Positions 35,590 to 48,800 of a stretch of 64,000 nt of DNA are shown one piece after another; the stretch's first letter is position 1, and every line of letters begins with the position of its first letter. The notes under the pieces were generated by a model, which was not told where the DNA came from, did not search any database, and saw only the letters and a list, made by a program, of their open reading frames with translations. A program made the position numbers and the translations under genes. The stretch is from Arenicola marina (lineage: Eukaryota; Annelida; Polychaeta; Arenicolidae): positions 13,895,574-13,959,573 of the forward strand of contig OZ025248.1 in assembly GCA_964019135.1 (NCBI GenBank). Reading direction: 5' to 3'.

Positions 35590-38495
35590 GTACAGCACCT
35601 CATCACATTACATTACATCAGGGGGTTGGCCAGCTATCTGGTACAGGCACTGAGTCATATCAGGGGGTTGGCCCGCCGACACTCCCTATCTGGTACAGGC
35701 ACCCCGTCACATCAGGGGGTAGGCCCGCCGACACTGCCTATCTGGTACAGGCACCCAGTCACATCAGGGGGTTGGCCCGCCGGCACTCCCTATCTGGTAC
35801 AGGCACCCAGTCACATCAGGGGGTTGGCCCGCCGGCACTCCCTATCTGGTACAGGCACCCAGTCACATCAGGGGGCTGGCCCGCCGGCACTCCCTATCTG
35901 GTACAGGCACCGAGTCACATCAGGGGGTAGGCCCGCCGACACTCCCTACCTGGTACAGGCACCCCGTCACATCAGGGGGTTGGCCCGCCGGCACTCCCTA
36001 TCTGGTACAGGCACCCAGTAACATCAGGGGGTTGGCCCGCCGGCACTCCCTATCTGGTACAGGCACCCAGTCACATCAGGGGGTTGGCCCGCCGGCACTC
36101 CCTATCTGGTACAGGCACTGAGTCACATCAGGGGGTAGGCCCGCCGGCACTCCCTATCTGGTACAGGCACTGAGTCACATCAGGGGGTTGGCCTGCCGGC
36201 ACTCCCTATCTGGTACAGGCACTGAGTCACATCAGGGGGTAGGCCCGCCGGCACTCCCTATCTGGTACAGGCACTGAGTCACATCAGGGGGTTGGCCCGC
36301 CGGCACTCCCTATCTGGTACAGGCACTGAGTCACATCAGGGGGTAGGCCCGCCGGTACTCCCTATCTGGTACAGGCACCCAGTCACATCAGGGGGTTGGC
36401 CCGCCGGCACTCCCTATCTGGTACAGGCACTGAGTCACATCAGGGGGTAGGCCCGCCGGTACTCCCTATCTGGTACAGGCACCCAGTCACATCAGGGGGT
36501 TGGCCCGCCGGCACTCCCTATCTGGTACAGGCACTGAGTCACATCAGGGGGTAGGCCCGCCGACACTCCCTATCTGGTACAGGCACTGAGTCACATCAGG
36601 GGGTTGGCCCGCCGGCACTCCCTATCTGGTACAGGCACCCAGTCACATCAGGGGATAGGCCCGCCGACACTCCCTACCTGGTACAGGCACCCCGTCACAT
36701 CAGGGGATAGGCCCGCCGACACTCCCTACCTGGTACAGGCACCCCGTCACATCAGGGGGTTGGCCCGCCGGCACTCCCTATCTGGTACAGGCACCCAGTC
36801 ACATCAGGGGGTTGGCCCGCCGACACTCCCTATCTGGTACAGGCACCCCGTCACATCAGGGGATAGGCCCGCCGACACTCCCTACCTGGTACAGGCACCC
36901 CGTCACATCAGGGGGTTGGCCCGCCGGCACTCCCTATCTGGTACAGGCACCCAGTCACATCAGGGGATAGGCCCGCCGACACTCCCTACCTGGTACAGGC
37001 ACCCCGTCACATCAGGGGATAGGCCCGCCGACACTCCCTACCTGGTACAGGCACCCCGTCACATCAGGGGGTTGGCCCGCCGGCACTCCCTATCTGGTAC
37101 AGGCACCCAGTCACATCAGGGGGTTGGCCCGCCGACACTCCCTATCTGGTACAGGCACCCCGTCACATCAGGGGGTTGGACCGCCGGCACTTGCTATCTG
37201 GTACAATCACCCCGTCACATCAGGGGGTTGGCGCGCCGGCACTTCCTATCTGGTACAGGCACCCAGTCACACCAGAGGGTTGGACCGCCGGCACTCCCTA
37301 TCTGGTACAGGCACCCAGTCACATCAGAGGGTTGGACCGCCGGCACTCCCCATCTGGTACAGGCACCCAGTCACATCAGGGGGTTGGCCCGCCGGCACTC
37401 CCCATCTGGCACAGGCACCCAGTCACATCAGGGGGTTGGCCCGCCGGCACTCCCTATCTGGTACAGGCACCCAGTAACATCAGGGGGTTGGCCCGCCGGC
37501 ACTCCCTATCTGGTACAGGCACCCAGTCACATCAGGGGGTTGGACCGCCGGCACTCCCTATCTGGTACAGGCACCCAGTCACATCAGGGGGTTGGCCCGA
37601 CGGCACTCCCTATCTCGTACAGGTACCCAGTCACATCAAGGGGTTGGCCCGCCGGCACTTGCTATCTAGTACAAGCACCCAGTCACATCAGGGGGTTGGC
37701 CCGCCGACACTTGCTATCTAGTACAAGCACCCAGTCACATCAGGGGGTTGGCCCGCCGACACTTGCTGCCTGGTACAGGCACCCAGTCACATCAGGGGGT
37801 TGGCCCGCCCGCACTCCGCCTGGTACAGGCACCCAGTCACATCAGGGGGTTGGCCCGCCGACACTTGCTATCTAGTACAAGCACCCAGTCACATCAGGGG
37901 GTTGGCCCGCCGACACTTGCTATCTAGTACAAGCACCCAGTCACATCAGGGGGTGCCCGCCGACACTTGCTATCTAGTACAAGCACCCAGTCACATCAGG
38001 GGGTTGGCCCGCCGACACTTGCTATCTAGGACTGGCACCCAGTCACATCAGGGGGTTGGCCCGCCGGCACTTGCTATCTAGTACCAGCACCCAGTCACAT
38101 CAGGGGGTTGGCCCGCCGACACTTGCGATCTAGTAAAAGCACCCAGTCACATCAGGGGGTTGGCCCGCCGACACTTGCTATCTGGTACAAGCACCCAGTC
38201 ACATCAGAGGGTAGGCTCGCCGGCACTCCCTATCTGGTACAGGCACCCAGTCACATCAGGGGGTTGGCCCGCCGGCACTCCCTATCTGGTACAGGCAACC
38301 GGTCACATCAGAGGGTAGGCTCGCCGGCACTCCCTATCTGGTACAGGCACCCAGTCACATCAGGGGGTTGGGCCGCCGGCACTTGCTATCTAGTACTGGC
38401 ACCCCGTCACATCAGGGGCTTGGCCCGCCGACACTTCCTATCTGGTACAGGCACCCAGTCACATCAAGAGGTTGGCCAGCCGGCATTTTCGTCTT
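35590..38495. repeat. 52-bp minisatellite, about 55 copies
   Basis: The unit contains GTACAGGCACCCAGTCACAT and CAGGGGGTTGGCCCGCCGGC then ACTCCCTATCTG. Variants (CCCAGT/CTGAGT/CCCCGT, CCGGCAC/CCGACAC, ACTCCC/ACTTGC) occur in blocks. The ACTTGCTATCTAGTAC type dominates 37640-38180, implying local spread of units. One copy near 37950 is short. Confidence 0.93.
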
Positions 38496-38658
38496 TTAAG
38501 CCGGACGTCTACAATGTATCCTCCAGTTCCCAAGGGGTTTGACGCAACACCCCTCCCCCCACTAGACCCGCCTCTGCGCCGGCCGCAGCCCAAGTTATCA
38601 TCTGCTCGCGCAGAGATGTGTTCACAGAAGACGCAATTAACAAATTATTTGTGGCATT

Positions 38659-38664
38659 TTTATT
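38659..38664 (-). terminator. Possible poly(A) signal of the TASOR-like gene
   Basis: AATAAA on the minus strand, about 1.2 kb after the stop codon at 39841. It is the first such hexamer I noticed downstream; there is no cleavage evidence. Confidence 0.25.
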
Positions 38665-38837
38665 GTATACATGACAGATTGTCATTGATACATGACAGAT
38701 GTTCGTACAAAATTAAGATACATATATACATTTCTCCACGTTGCGCATTAAACTACAGAACATTTGAGACCGATGACTGCGCAACTGAATGATCACTGAT
38801 CCCCACCAGACGAGCGCATGTCTCGTAAAATGCTGCC

Positions 38838-38884
38838 TTCCGCGGAGGTACACCTTCCGCGGAGGTACACCTTCCGCGGAGGTA
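38838..38884. repeat. 17-bp triplicate
   Basis: CTTCCGCGGAGGTACAC occurs three times head to tail, the last copy diverging into an AT stretch. Confidence 0.85.
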
Positions 38885-39578
38885 TATATATACAAAATCT
38901 CCCTTGACAGGCGACAACGGGAGCCATACACAAGACGCTTACAAAGATCCTGGAAACCATAATATTTAGTTAGTTGCTCGGGTCATGCGGCTTGTCGACA
39001 ATCTCCAATGGTTTATGTACAGCGAGAAGTAATGCCCAAATGTCACTAATTTTGATACATGCAAGCTGAAACAAGTACCAATTACATACACACAATTTGT
39101 AGCAGTTGCACCACAATGAAATTGAAGCACCCATGACGTCAACAAGTAGTCTGTACATAGCAGATAGGGTGATTCTCTATAATGAGATCTACTCTATCCA
39201 CGTTCCTAGTTAAATTACTTCGATGTTTTGTCACTACATAGGTGCCCGTTATAATTGTAGACTAGACAACAAGGGTCACATCCCGCCCCACCGTAACCTC
39301 GGTAAGCGGAGCGCGTTTAATAGTTCTCTACGTCGTCGCATTCATGATGACGTCACCAGGAGCAGTTACATCACCACAATGAGTAACTTCCAATTAGTAC
39401 AATGGGGCGAGTGAGTCACTTCTCGCATTCCCAGGTAATTAATTGAGGTAGTGATACAGCTATGTGAACTGGTTCTTGATAATAAAAAACACTGTTGATC
39501 TATCTCCCAGTAAGACAGGACAGCCGATGTAGATCGAATAGACGCCCTGAAGGACACCAGCCGAAGCAGACTCCTGTG

Positions 39579-39863
39579 GTCAATTCCTGTAGCTGCGGCT
39601 GTGGCCGGTCAATTCCTGTAGCTGCGGTTGTGGCCGGTCAATTCCTGTAGCTGCGGCTGTGGCCGGTCAATTCCTGTAGCTGCGGCTGTGGCCGGTCAAT
39701 TCATGTAGCTGCGGCTGTGGCCGGTCAATTCCTGTAGCTGCGACTGTGGCCGGTCAGTTCCTGTAGCTGCGGCTGTGGCCGGTCAATTCCTGTAGCTGCG
39801 GCTGTGGCCGGTCAATTCCTGTAGCTGCGGCTATGGCCGGTCAATTCCTGTAGCTGCGGCTGT
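39579..39863 (-). repeat. 29-bp minisatellite copying the C-terminal codons and stop of the TASOR-like gene
   Basis: About ten units. On the minus strand the first unit is the coding end itself (AGC CGC AGC TAC AGG AAT TGA), followed by CCGGCCAC. The later nine repeat the same codons and stop in the 3' UTR with one or two changes. The true stop is at 39841-39843. Confidence 0.92.
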
Positions 39864-42800
39864 AAACAATCCGTCCCTCGTTCAGTACCTACAAGTAAAC
39901 GGAAAGCAGATTATCAGAATGATTAGCCCCTTAACGTAGTGGTAATAAGAGCCTCTATTATCATAATCATCAATTAACGTCTACCATGGTGGCACAGGTT
40001 AGCCGCTATTATTATCATAAGTGTTTAACCGCTTAAAGCAGCCTACTTACATGCGCCATCTTAGAGTCTTTACATTTTAGAATCAAGACTAAAAGTAAAA
40101 TTATCATGCATATCTGCTTTATATCTCATTGCGCGGACTAGTTAATCGCGCGCAGACGTCCTAGCGAGCCGCGGTCGACATCACCCAGAATACCGAACAG
40201 CGAACAGAAGTCGTTCTCTCCGTATAGCCCACAGGCATTTAAATTCAAGACAGAATATACTTATTTGACATGGAGAAGAGATTGGTAATATACAAATTAC
40301 AGAACATATTGCTCTAATCATGGGTTCTAATGGTCAGCCAGGTTGTCTTCTGCCGTCGTGGCTGCAAACACCCACCTGCAGCTCGTAGGCCAGCGACCGG
40401 ATGTTCCGGCGCCTGTTCCAATCAGTCTGTTGCATCACCGCCAGGCGAGCCGTCTGCGGATTGCACAACACCCGCTCCACGTCGGGATCATTCTGCAGGA
40501 TTCTGGACACCCTGGGGTCGTCCAGAGTGAGTCGGTAGTCGCTGGGCATGTCCATGAGCACGCCCAGGTAGACCTCCTCCCCCGGGCCTGGCTCATGCTG
40601 CTGCTGCTGGCGCTGGTGGTAGTGGGTACCGGGTCTGGCCCCCGCCCCCGTCCCCGCCGCCGCCACCAGTGTATTGCCGTACCAGGACAGCAGGGGGCTT
40701 CTGCTCCGAGACCTGCTTCCGCCGCTCGGGTTGGCCCTCCGCCGCGACCGGTCTCCCCAATCGTCCTGGGCCGTCCAGCCGTCGCCCGCGCCGTAGCCGC
40801 CGCCCGCGCCGTAGCCGCCGCCCGCGCCGTGGCCGCCTCCCGCGCCGTGGCCGCCTCCCGCGCCGTGGCCGCCTCCCGCGCCGTAGCCGCCGCCCCTCCC
40901 GGCGTTCCTCCACTCACGGCGGGGTGACGGGGGCGGTCGGGGTGTCGCGCGCGGGGTAGCCCCACGTGTCTTTCCGGAGACGTTGGCGCCGGCGTGCCTG
41001 GGCGTCGGCTCCACAGCGGGGGTGTGCCCCGAGTCGCTCACGTCCCCGTCAGCCAGCTCGTCCGTCACGGTCCACACCGCAGAGTCGTCAAGGTAACCGT
41101 CGCTGTCGACAGACTCGCCGCCCGACCGTCGCGCGCAGACGGCCGACCTCGGATCAGATCGGGTCGGGTCGCCGGATCCCGGGGTCGTCTGCGCATGCGC
41201 GCTGCCGCTCTGCGAGGTTGGACCGGACATTGGCCTCGGCTTGGGCGGGGTGGCGGGGCGTCCGTCCGAGGAGAGACGACGACCGCTGTGGGAAGCGTCC
41301 GCGGTGGCCCCGAGCACAGGGGAAGCCTTCTGTGAGGAGATCACAGCTGGGATCCGTTGGAGCTCTTCGCCGTCATGGCTCAACGCGTTGTCCCCGCGGT
41401 CGCCAGGCACACCAGGAGAGACGCTCTTCTCACATCCGGTGACAACGCCAGTAGCATTCTTGTCCCCAACACTTGTACATGTGCTGGGGGACTCTTCTTC
41501 GTCTATTCTTGACTTCAGTGGAGTATTAGCTCCAGGTTTAAGTCCGCCACCGCCAGGAAGGACAACAGTCTTCTTACGGTCGACATTGGCCAGGGCAGAA
41601 AAGCCACAAGCCATACGCTGCACAGATACGAGGGAGGAGCTCTCAGCTTTGATTTTACTTTCGCCTTCCAAGACGACCTCCATCTTTCCCTCGGCGGTGT
41701 CGTTCGTGTCGCCTTTAGACAGGCTGTTAGAACCTGTGGCTGCTTTGTCTTCAACATGTATTGTATTCTCGCTGACATACCTCATCTTGGTCCGTGAGGG
41801 CTCTATGTGACCGCCTTGGTTAGCCTCTTGCTCACTTGTAATGTTTCCCGTGTCTTGGTCAGTAATGGCATGGCTCTTGGTACTTTTGTCAGTATCATTG
41901 CTGTCACATGTAGGCGTGGTTTCCACCTGTTCAGCTGTCTGCCGCCTAAGCTTACCCTCTTCCATGCTCCCATCTACGTTGCTGTCATCTTTGTCGCTGC
42001 CATCTTTCTTGCTGTCATCCTTGCCTTCCTTGTTGGTGCCATCTTTGTCGCTGCCATCTTTCTTAGTCCCAACTTTGTCGCTGCCTTCCTTGTTGGTGCC
42101 ATCTTTGTCGCTGCCATCTTTCTTAGTCCCAACTTTGTCGCTGCCTTCCTTGTTGGAGCCATCTGTGTCGCTGCCATCTTTTTTAGTCTCAACTTTGTCG
42201 CTGCCATCTTTCTTGCTGCCATCCTTGTCGCTGCCATCTTTCTTGCTGCCATCCTTGTCGCTGCCATCTTTCTTAGTCCAAACTTTGTCGCTGCCTTCCT
42301 TGTTGGTGCCATCTTTGTCGCTGCCATCTTTCTTAGTCCCAACTTTGTCGCTGCCTTCCTTGTTGGAGCCATCTGTGTCGCTGCCATCTTTCTTAGTCCA
42401 AACTTTGTCGCTGCCTTCCTTGTTGGTGCCATCTTTGTCGCTGCCATCTTTCTTGCTCCCAACTTTGTCGCTGCCTTCCTTGTTGGTGCCATCTTTGTCG
42501 CTGCCATCTTTCTTAGTCCCAACTTTGTCGCTGCCTTCCTTGTTGGTGCCATCTTTGTCGCTGCCATCTTTCTTAGTCCCAACTTTGTCGCTGCCTTCCT
42601 TCTTGCTGCCATCCTTGTCGCTGCCATCTTTCTTGCTCCCAACTTTGTCGCTGCCATCCTTGTCGCTGCCATCTTTCTTAGTCCCAACTTTGTCGCTGCC
42701 TTCCTTGTTGGAGCCATCTTTGTCGCTGCCATCTTTCTTAGTCCCAACTTTGTCGCTGCCATCTTTCTTGCTGCCATCCTTGTCGCTGCCTTCCTTCTTG

Positions 42801-45800
42801 CTGCCATCCTTGTCGCTGCCATCTTTCTTAGTCCAAACTTTGTCGCTGCCTTCCTTGTTGGTGCCATCTTTGTCGCTGCCATCTTTCTTGCTCCCAACTT
42901 TGTCACTGCCTTCCTTGTTGGTGCCATCTTTGTCGCTGCCATCTTTCTTAGTCCCATCTTTGTCGCTGCCTTCCTTCTTGCTGCCATCCTTGTCGCTGCC
43001 ATCTTTCTTGCTCCCAACTTTGTCGCTGCCATCCTTGTCGCTGCCATCTTTCTTAGTCCCAACTTTGTCGCTGCCTTCCTTGTTGGAGCCATCTTTGTCG
43101 CTGCCATCTTTCTTAGTCCCAACTTTGTCGCTGCCATCTTTCTTGCTGCCATCCTTGTCGCTGCCATCTTTCTTAGTCCAAACTTTGTCGCTGCCTTCCT
43201 TGTTGGTGCCATCTTTGTCGCTGCCATCTTTCTTGCTCCCAACTTTGTCGCTGCCTTCCTTCTTGCTGCCATCCTTGTCGCTGCCATCTTTCTTAGTCCC
43301 AACTTTGTCGCTGCCTTCCTTCTTGCTGCCATCTTTGTCGCTGCCATCTTTCTTACTCCCAACTTTGTCGCTGCCTTCCTTGTTGGTGCCATCTTTGTCG
43401 CTGCCATCTTTCTTAGTCCCAACTTTGTCGCTGCCTTCCTTGTTGGAGCCATCTTTGTCGCTGCCATCTTTCTTGCTGCCATCCTTGTCGCTGCCATCTT
43501 TCTTAATCCAAACTTTGTCGCTGCCTTCCTTGTTGGAGCCATCTTTGTCGCTGCCATCTTTCTTAGTCCCAACTTTGTCGCTGCCATCTTTCTTGCTGCC
43601 ATCCTTGTCGCTGCCATCTTTCTTAATCCAAACTTTGTCGCTGCCTCCCTTGTTGGAGCCATCTTTGTCGCTGCCATCTTTCTTAGTCCCAACTTTGTCG
43701 CTGCCATCTTTCTTGCTGCCATCCTTGTCGCTGCCATCTTTCTTGCTCCCAACTTTGTCACTGCCTTCCTTGTTGGTGCCATCTTTGTCGCTGCCATCTT
43801 TCTTAGTCCCAACTTTGTCGCTGCCTTCCTTCTTGCTGCCATCCTTGTCGCTGCCATCTTTCTTGCTCCCAACTTTGTCGCTGCCATCTTTCTTGCTCTC
43901 AACTTTGCCGCTGCCATCTTTCTTAGTCCCAACTTTGTCGCTGCCTTCCTTCTTGCTGCCATCCTTGTCGCTGCCATCTTTCTTGCTCTCAACTTTGTCG
44001 CTGCCATCTTTCTTGCTCTCAACTTTGTCGCTGCCATCTTTTTTGCTCCCAACTTTGTCGCTGCCATCTTTCTTGCTCCCAACTTTGTCGCTGCCAACTT
44101 TCTTGCTGCCATCCTTGTCGCTGCCATCTTTCTTGCTGCAATCTTTTTTACTATCAACTTTGTTGCTGCCTTCCTTGTTGGTGCCATCTTTGTCGCTGCC
44201 ATCTTTCTTGCTCCCATCTTTGTCGCTGCCATCTTTCTTGCTCTCAACATTGTCGCTGCCATCTTTCTTGCTGTCATCCTTCTCGCTTCCATCCTTCTTG
44301 CTCCAAACTTTGCCGCTGCCACCTTTCTTGCTGTCATCCTTCTCGCTTCCATCCTTCTTGCTCCAAACTTTGTCGCTGCCATCTTTCTTGCTCCCATTGC
44401 TGCCATCTGTCTTGCTCCCATTGCTGCCATCTTTCTTGCTCCCATCGCTGCCATCATTGTTGGTGGCTTCTTTTTTTCTGTCATCCTTATCGCTTCCATC
44501 TTTATTGCTCCAAACTGTTTTGCTGCCACCTCTTTTGCTGCTATAGCTGTTGCTTCCTTCCCGACATCTCTCCTGACGATCCCGGTCCTTGCTGTTGGAA
44601 TCGCCCCCTATTTTCCCGAAACGGTGTTTGTCGGAGCTCACAGCTTCCCTGCCTCCATCTTGATCCCTGGTGTCGATTGTACCATCTCCGTGTCGGGGCA
44701 CGTCCCAATTCGTCACAGTGCTTGACTGTTCATTGCGTCCTCGCCAAATCCCATCCTCAATCTGTTGAAGGTGAACATTAAACTATGATACATTTTAATA
44801 GCGTTGATGTCATACCGCAGAAACGCCACATGGCAGTCTTAAGGTTGCATCAAAAAGACACGCATTCGATTGCGGCATTGAACGAGCCAGCGAATATTCT
44901 TATGTAATCATACAAATGATCCCAAAGATATAACACAATGACAACACCGGTGAAACCAAGCAAACGCCATGGACAAATTCTCTCTTATAATCTGACAACC
45001 ATTGACCAAGAGGGCCCAATCATACAATACAAAGTATGTCTGGTCAGCCGATCCGCCAGGCATATGTTACTCCCGTTGGCACATACATCCACCACGTGCC
45101 CTCCGGGTAGTGCAAAAATATATGTTAGATGGTCGCGATATATGGAACTCCCCTGCCAACAAGAGTAACAGGTGAAATAGTGGTGGTCTGTTTCCTAACT
45201 CTAGTTACCTCATTTTACGTCCAGTTACTTACGCTATGTACATTACACAATATAGAAATACGACAACTTACGGTAACTTTTTGTAGCACTGAGGAGTAAC
45301 TGTCCAGTGTCAGCAGGCGTCCGCGCAGGTAGCCCACCAGTTGTAGCTTCTCCACGTGGTTGCATTCCTTCAGTTGTTCCAGGTAGGTCCTACATAATGA
45401 CACGCAATGATATTGAATTTACAGTAACATTAGCTCTCATTTGCATGAGTGTGAACTGAAATCGGAAAACCTAATTCACGATCATCGAAGCTAATGTCAC
45501 CCCTGTTTGTTTTTTCATCTAATAAACTATGCAGCAACATGACATCAATTCCCCCATATATTTTACACGTTTAACACATAAAACGGTTCGATGCGTTACA
45601 AAACAGTAACGCATAAGAGGCACAATATTGCTCTAACCTGCATTTGTCCATCTTTGCCATCAGTCTGTCAAACAGCATCTTCCTTTGTTGTTCACTCGAT
45701 ATGCATATGATATTGATGAGACGTTTCCGCTCCGTATGAAGCCAGCCCTGTTGATATAGAAGTTGCTTTCGCCGTATTCTTGTGTGGTTGTAATTCTGGT

Positions 45801-48800
45801 ATTGGTTCCTAGTGTCGAGGATTAGCTGCCGGAGCGCCGAGAGCTTCTCGCACCGGTGCTGGGTCAGCAACGTGCAACTCAACAACAGCAAACACCCTTC
45901 AACTGATATAAACAGGCCCTTTTCCTCGGGCAGTCGAAAGTCATCTGGTAGAAATTCCACGCTCTTTGACTTCCAGAAGCACTTGAGGGACTTTAGCTTG
46001 GTGCTGAGAATTTGGTATTGTATTTCCAGCACGGCCACCTCTTCGAGCCCAGACGCCACCTCGGGGTCGGCGTCACGTTGGCGAGCCAGATCAATGCGCG
46101 ATAATTCGGAGGCAATGCGTACCATTTCACTTTCGCATTTAAATTCTGCGACGACTTTGGCGTTAATGAGACCGCTCGACGACATAGTCTCGATGCGGTC
46201 CGCGTCGACACCTCTTGTGCGGTCGGCAAACGTTAAGTTCGCCTCGATGCGATCCTCCTCGTCAGCCAGCTTCTGGTTCATGCACTTATGCAAAGCCGTC
46301 CAGTTTTTGTCTGGGTGAAGCAGAGAGGACATTTGCGAAAGAACCTTGCCCTGGGCCCTTCCATATCGCAACCGCTTGTCTTCAGAGTCTACTTCGAAAA
46401 CGTCGGCGTCGTTCCGGGCAGCACTATTGTGAGCGGCGCTCCCACAGATAATCAGGCTTTCCCCGTGGCTGTCCTCTGCATCACAAACGTCCATATCACT
46501 CGACGTCCTTCTCATGTCGACGTCTTTTGTGAAGGCGGCTCCACTGACATCTCTCATGTCCCGTTGATGCTCGACCGAGTGTGCCATGCGCTGGATGCCC
46601 AAGTACGGCTCATGTGTCTGTCCACGGGCCTCCTCATCACCGGTGTTATTGGCCGCCAGGTCCGACGTATCTGTCCCACGCATTCTATAATCAACGTCCG
46701 ATGATACCAGAAGCGACGCATCTACATCAGGAACGGGATCCAAACTGGAGCCGGTTAAATACGCCGGGGCGTACATGGAGTTGGGCTGCCACACATTCTC
46801 TTGGATGTTTACTGAGGCCGCCGCAGTCGTGCTGTCGTCGGACTTGCTTTCCGCCACTTCCTCACGTCGCGACGGAGTTGTCTTCGGTGTAAACGTCAAT
46901 GGAATTTTCTTGGTGTAGTTCGTTAAGTGTCTCTTCTGCCCTGGTGAACCTAGAGATCGAATTATCCGAGGATCCCGCAAGCCGCCTTGATTGACCCTCT
47001 GTTTGGCGACGGCTATCGCCACCGCCGCAATCTCCTTCGTCGCAGGCGGAACAAGAACCGAATGAAGTTGCTTGCTCCACGCCTCGTCAACCACCGTCGG
47101 GTGTTCCCCCGTACCTCTCCGTCCATGAGACGTGAGGTCGGCGTTAGCCGCATGCGGTGCGGGGCGACTCTTCACCCTTCGCTCGTTAAGGCCACGGTAC
47201 GCTACAGGATTCGAGCCCAGTCTCTCTGGATCTTCAAGGCTGTCATGCCACGAGGCATGTATTTTGTTCTTAGACTGCGTAGTTGGTCCATCAGACGAAT
47301 TGGACGGCGCGCCAGTCGATATCCCATGGGTAGGGTCCGTCTTATGTGCAAGTTCCGTCAGGGTTACCACTACTTGGCTTATCGAGGACACCACGTCTTC
47401 GATAGACGGGGAGGATACCTGTGCTTGACTGCTCCTTGGGGAGGTGATCGACGCAGCGCGAGAAAGCAGTCTGTGCGCGCCTTCTAACCTATCCTTAGAG
47501 TCTCTCCTGACCCCTGCCCTGTGAGCATCATCAGCTTGTAACCGGTCCTTAGAGTCTCTCCTGACCCCTGCCCTGTAGGAATCATCAGCTTGTAACCGGT
47601 CCTTGGAGTCCCTCCTGACCCCAGCCTTGTGAGCATCAGCAGCGTGTAACCTATCCTTGGAGTCCCTCCGGACCCCAGCCTTGTGAGCATCATCAGCGTG
47701 TAGCCTATCCTTGGAGTCCCTCCTGACCCCTGCCCTGTAAGACTCCTCAGCTTGCAACTTGTCCTTGGAGTCTCTTCTCACCCCTGCTCTGTGGGAATCA
47801 TCAGATTTCCTTACATCAGGAGATATATGCCTCCTTGGCACCGCTTTTTCGCTTCTATGCACTCTATCCGACATGGAATATGCTCCCGATTTCGATGGCG
47901 CATTTCCAGCCTTGCCAGTGTCGTCCGTTTGATCTGGTCGACTTAACGACCTTTGTCTCTTTCGTTCACGTGACTGATCGTCCATGGACTCGTTCGTTGC
48001 GTTCATCTCCGCGTTAGAAAATGTTCGCTTTCTGGGAATCGAAATGTCTCGGTTGCCCGAACCACGCCGAGATTTGATTCTTCCAAATGTCTCTGGGCTA
48101 GCTTCCTTGTAAGCCCTCCCGAGCACACTTCGCTCAGCTTCCACGGATCTTCTTTCCTTCCCATCTACGGTCTTCGGCTTATCCACCGGCTTCTTGCTGA
48201 TCCTGGGCAGCATATCCTTATCTCGCTCTTCAGTTTGCTTCTCGGCTTCTTTGTCGCTCTTCTTTGGAATAGCAGGGGTTTTACATACTTCTTTCCGTTT
48301 CGCTGTCCGTCTTAATTCGACTTTTCGTGTCTCTAAGGCTTTTCTTTTGAACTGGTCCTTCTTATTCACGGTAGACGTGTCCCTTCCTTCATTCTGCTTA
48401 CTCTGTGTCGGGTGTTTCTTTATTTCATCCCTGTTACTGCGAACCGTACGCCTATCTTCCTTAGGGTGATGCTTTTGTGTGCTCAACGGTTTGCTTGTAG
48501 TCTCTCGTTTTCCCACATCTGCGCTTTCTAAAACTTTCCTTCGACGCGATTCACTTACGTCTCGACTGAGTCTATTTCCACTGCCGCATTCCATTCCGGT
48601 CTCGCGTCCCTCCGAATCATGAGGAATAGCCTTTGTAATTATATCCTTAAGGTCGCCATTGGCCATTATTTTCTGGACCAGCAATGACACTTCCGCGGTT
48701 GTCATGGGTTTCCCTGGAGACGACATCTGATCGTTAGTTATTGGATAACCTGCGGTCTGTTCGTCCTTCTTCGCGTCGCCGGATTGGCCGGTTGTCGCTG

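Noticed and set aside
36604-37875. 423-codon plus-strand open frame (and relatives at 35529-38542)
   Set aside because: A by-product of the 52-bp minisatellite. The sequence is purely periodic, the frame rotates every unit, and no flanking splice or start context exists.
41807-44725. Plus-strand frames of 972 and 901 codons and a second minus frame of 851 codons over the same region
   Set aside because: They are open only because the 30-bp coding array has no stops in several frames. Only the minus frame of exon 10 continues with good splice sites into ordered, non-repetitive sequence.
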